A stretch of 64,000 nt of DNA, taken from assembly GCF_900564155.1 (NCBI RefSeq), contig NZ_LS999839.1:2043097-2107096 (forward strand), read 5' to 3'. Below, in pieces: positions 63,623 through 64,000 of the stretch (the stretch's first letter is position 1; each line of letters opens with the position of its first letter). The notes beneath the pieces are model-generated. The model was not told the origin of the DNA. It saw nothing but the letters and a program-made list of their open reading frames with translations, and ran no database searches. The stretch is from Pedobacter schmidteae. GTDB taxonomy: Bacteria > Bacteroidota > Bacteroidia > Sphingobacteriales > Sphingobacteriaceae. The position numbers and the translations under genes were made by a program.

Positions 63623-63672
63623 AAATAAGTGGTTATTTATTAGCGCTCCCTAAAAATGTTTGAATCTATCTT

Positions 63673-64000
63673 TTATTGAGGTTGTTGTTGAGTTACACAA
63701 TGTATCATTCCGCCATTTGCATACAAATTTCTCACGTCTATTCCTACTACAGTTCTATTGGGATATAGATTTTGTATAATTTTGTTTGCTACAGCATCAT
63801 TAGGATCATTATAATTAGGAACTAGTACCTTTTTATTTGCTATATAATAATTTACATAAGACCCTTTGTAACCCAGTTTTTTTCCATAGGCTGTTTCTAC
63901 GTTATTTTGAGTTAGTGGAAGCTTAACGATATTGTAACGTGACGCATTTTTATCAGTAGCAGCATAAAGCGTAGCGATGTCTTCTTCAGGAACTTGCCAA
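63673..64000 (-). CDS. Agmatine deiminase (peptidyl-arginine deiminase family), C-terminal part
   Basis: The frame continues past the window end, so only the last 108 codons are seen (reading starts at 63999). The sequence contains LVPNYNDPNDAVANKI, NRTVVGIDVRN and the closing GGMIHCVTQQQP, which carries the catalytic Cys of agmatine deiminases. The enzyme turns agmatine into N-carbamoylputrescine on the way to polyamines. The N terminus is not available to exclude a peptidyl-arginine deiminase of the same family. Confidence 0.9.
   Translation of the reverse strand, partial: WQVPEEDIATLYAATDKNASRYNIVKLPLTQNNVETAYGKKLGYKGSYVNYYIANKKVLVPNYNDPNDAVANKIIQNLYPNRTVVGIDVRNLYANGGMIHCVTQQQPQ

Overview
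The window looks like a chromosomal segment of a Bacteroidota, most likely a Sphingobacteriaceae member of the Pedobacter type. This rests on TAnnTTTG-type -7 promoter elements, an ECF sigma/FecR/TonB-receptor cluster with STN and carboxypeptidase-regulatory domains, many TTG/GTG starts without clear Shine-Dalgarno sites, a 16S rRNA of Bacteroidota character, and a split methylmalonyl-CoA mutase large subunit. Genus assignment is inference; no database could be searched.

Region 1 (1-13100) is core chromosome: nucleotide-sugar genes (galE 3' part, an unknown, rfbB), a MacB/FtsX-like permease, an A-type Fe-S carrier, a small membrane protein coupled to methylmalonyl-CoA mutase, dnaA with a perfect DnaA box in front, a NUDIX hydrolase, a lemA-TPM-TPM operon, an FAD-dependent oxidoreductase and a CoA-binding-fold protein. 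Region 2 (13108-26442) holds two virtually identical complete rRNA operons (16S-tRNA-Ile-tRNA-Ala-23S-5S) as direct repeats of 5,862 bp with a 7,473 bp period. A Fic-family AMPylator gene and queD lie in the 1.6 kb between them. Region 3 (26636-35334) carries a secreted subtilisin-like protease and a cell-surface-signalling cluster: ECF sigma, FecR anti-sigma, a TonB-dependent receptor with STN domain, and two paralogous lipoproteins.

Region 4 (about 35577-63622) is a composite defence/mobile region. Three copies of a ~110 bp repeat (35577, 53884, 63498), each just after a terminator-like hairpin and each encoding a conserved ~34-residue peptide, divide it into two islands. Each island ends with a serine recombinase followed by a small homologous ORF. 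Island 1 (18 kb) holds a trypsin-STAND NTPase with a metallo-beta-lactamase partner (AVAST type 1-like), a HEPN-like protein, a four-gene cassette around a STAND-TPR NTPase that I do not recognise as a described system, a DUF6602-like nuclease, a PIN-like nuclease paired with an unknown protein, and a broken Mrr-like restriction endonuclease. Island 2 (9.6 kb) holds a Wadjet (JetABCD) anti-plasmid operon and an AbiEi/AbiEii toxin-antitoxin pair whose promoter region carries two ACTGCT-N12-AGCAGT palindromes; its recombinase has suffered an internal deletion. The window ends in the C-terminus of an agmatine deiminase (63673-64000, minus strand), which appears to be the right-hand core flank.
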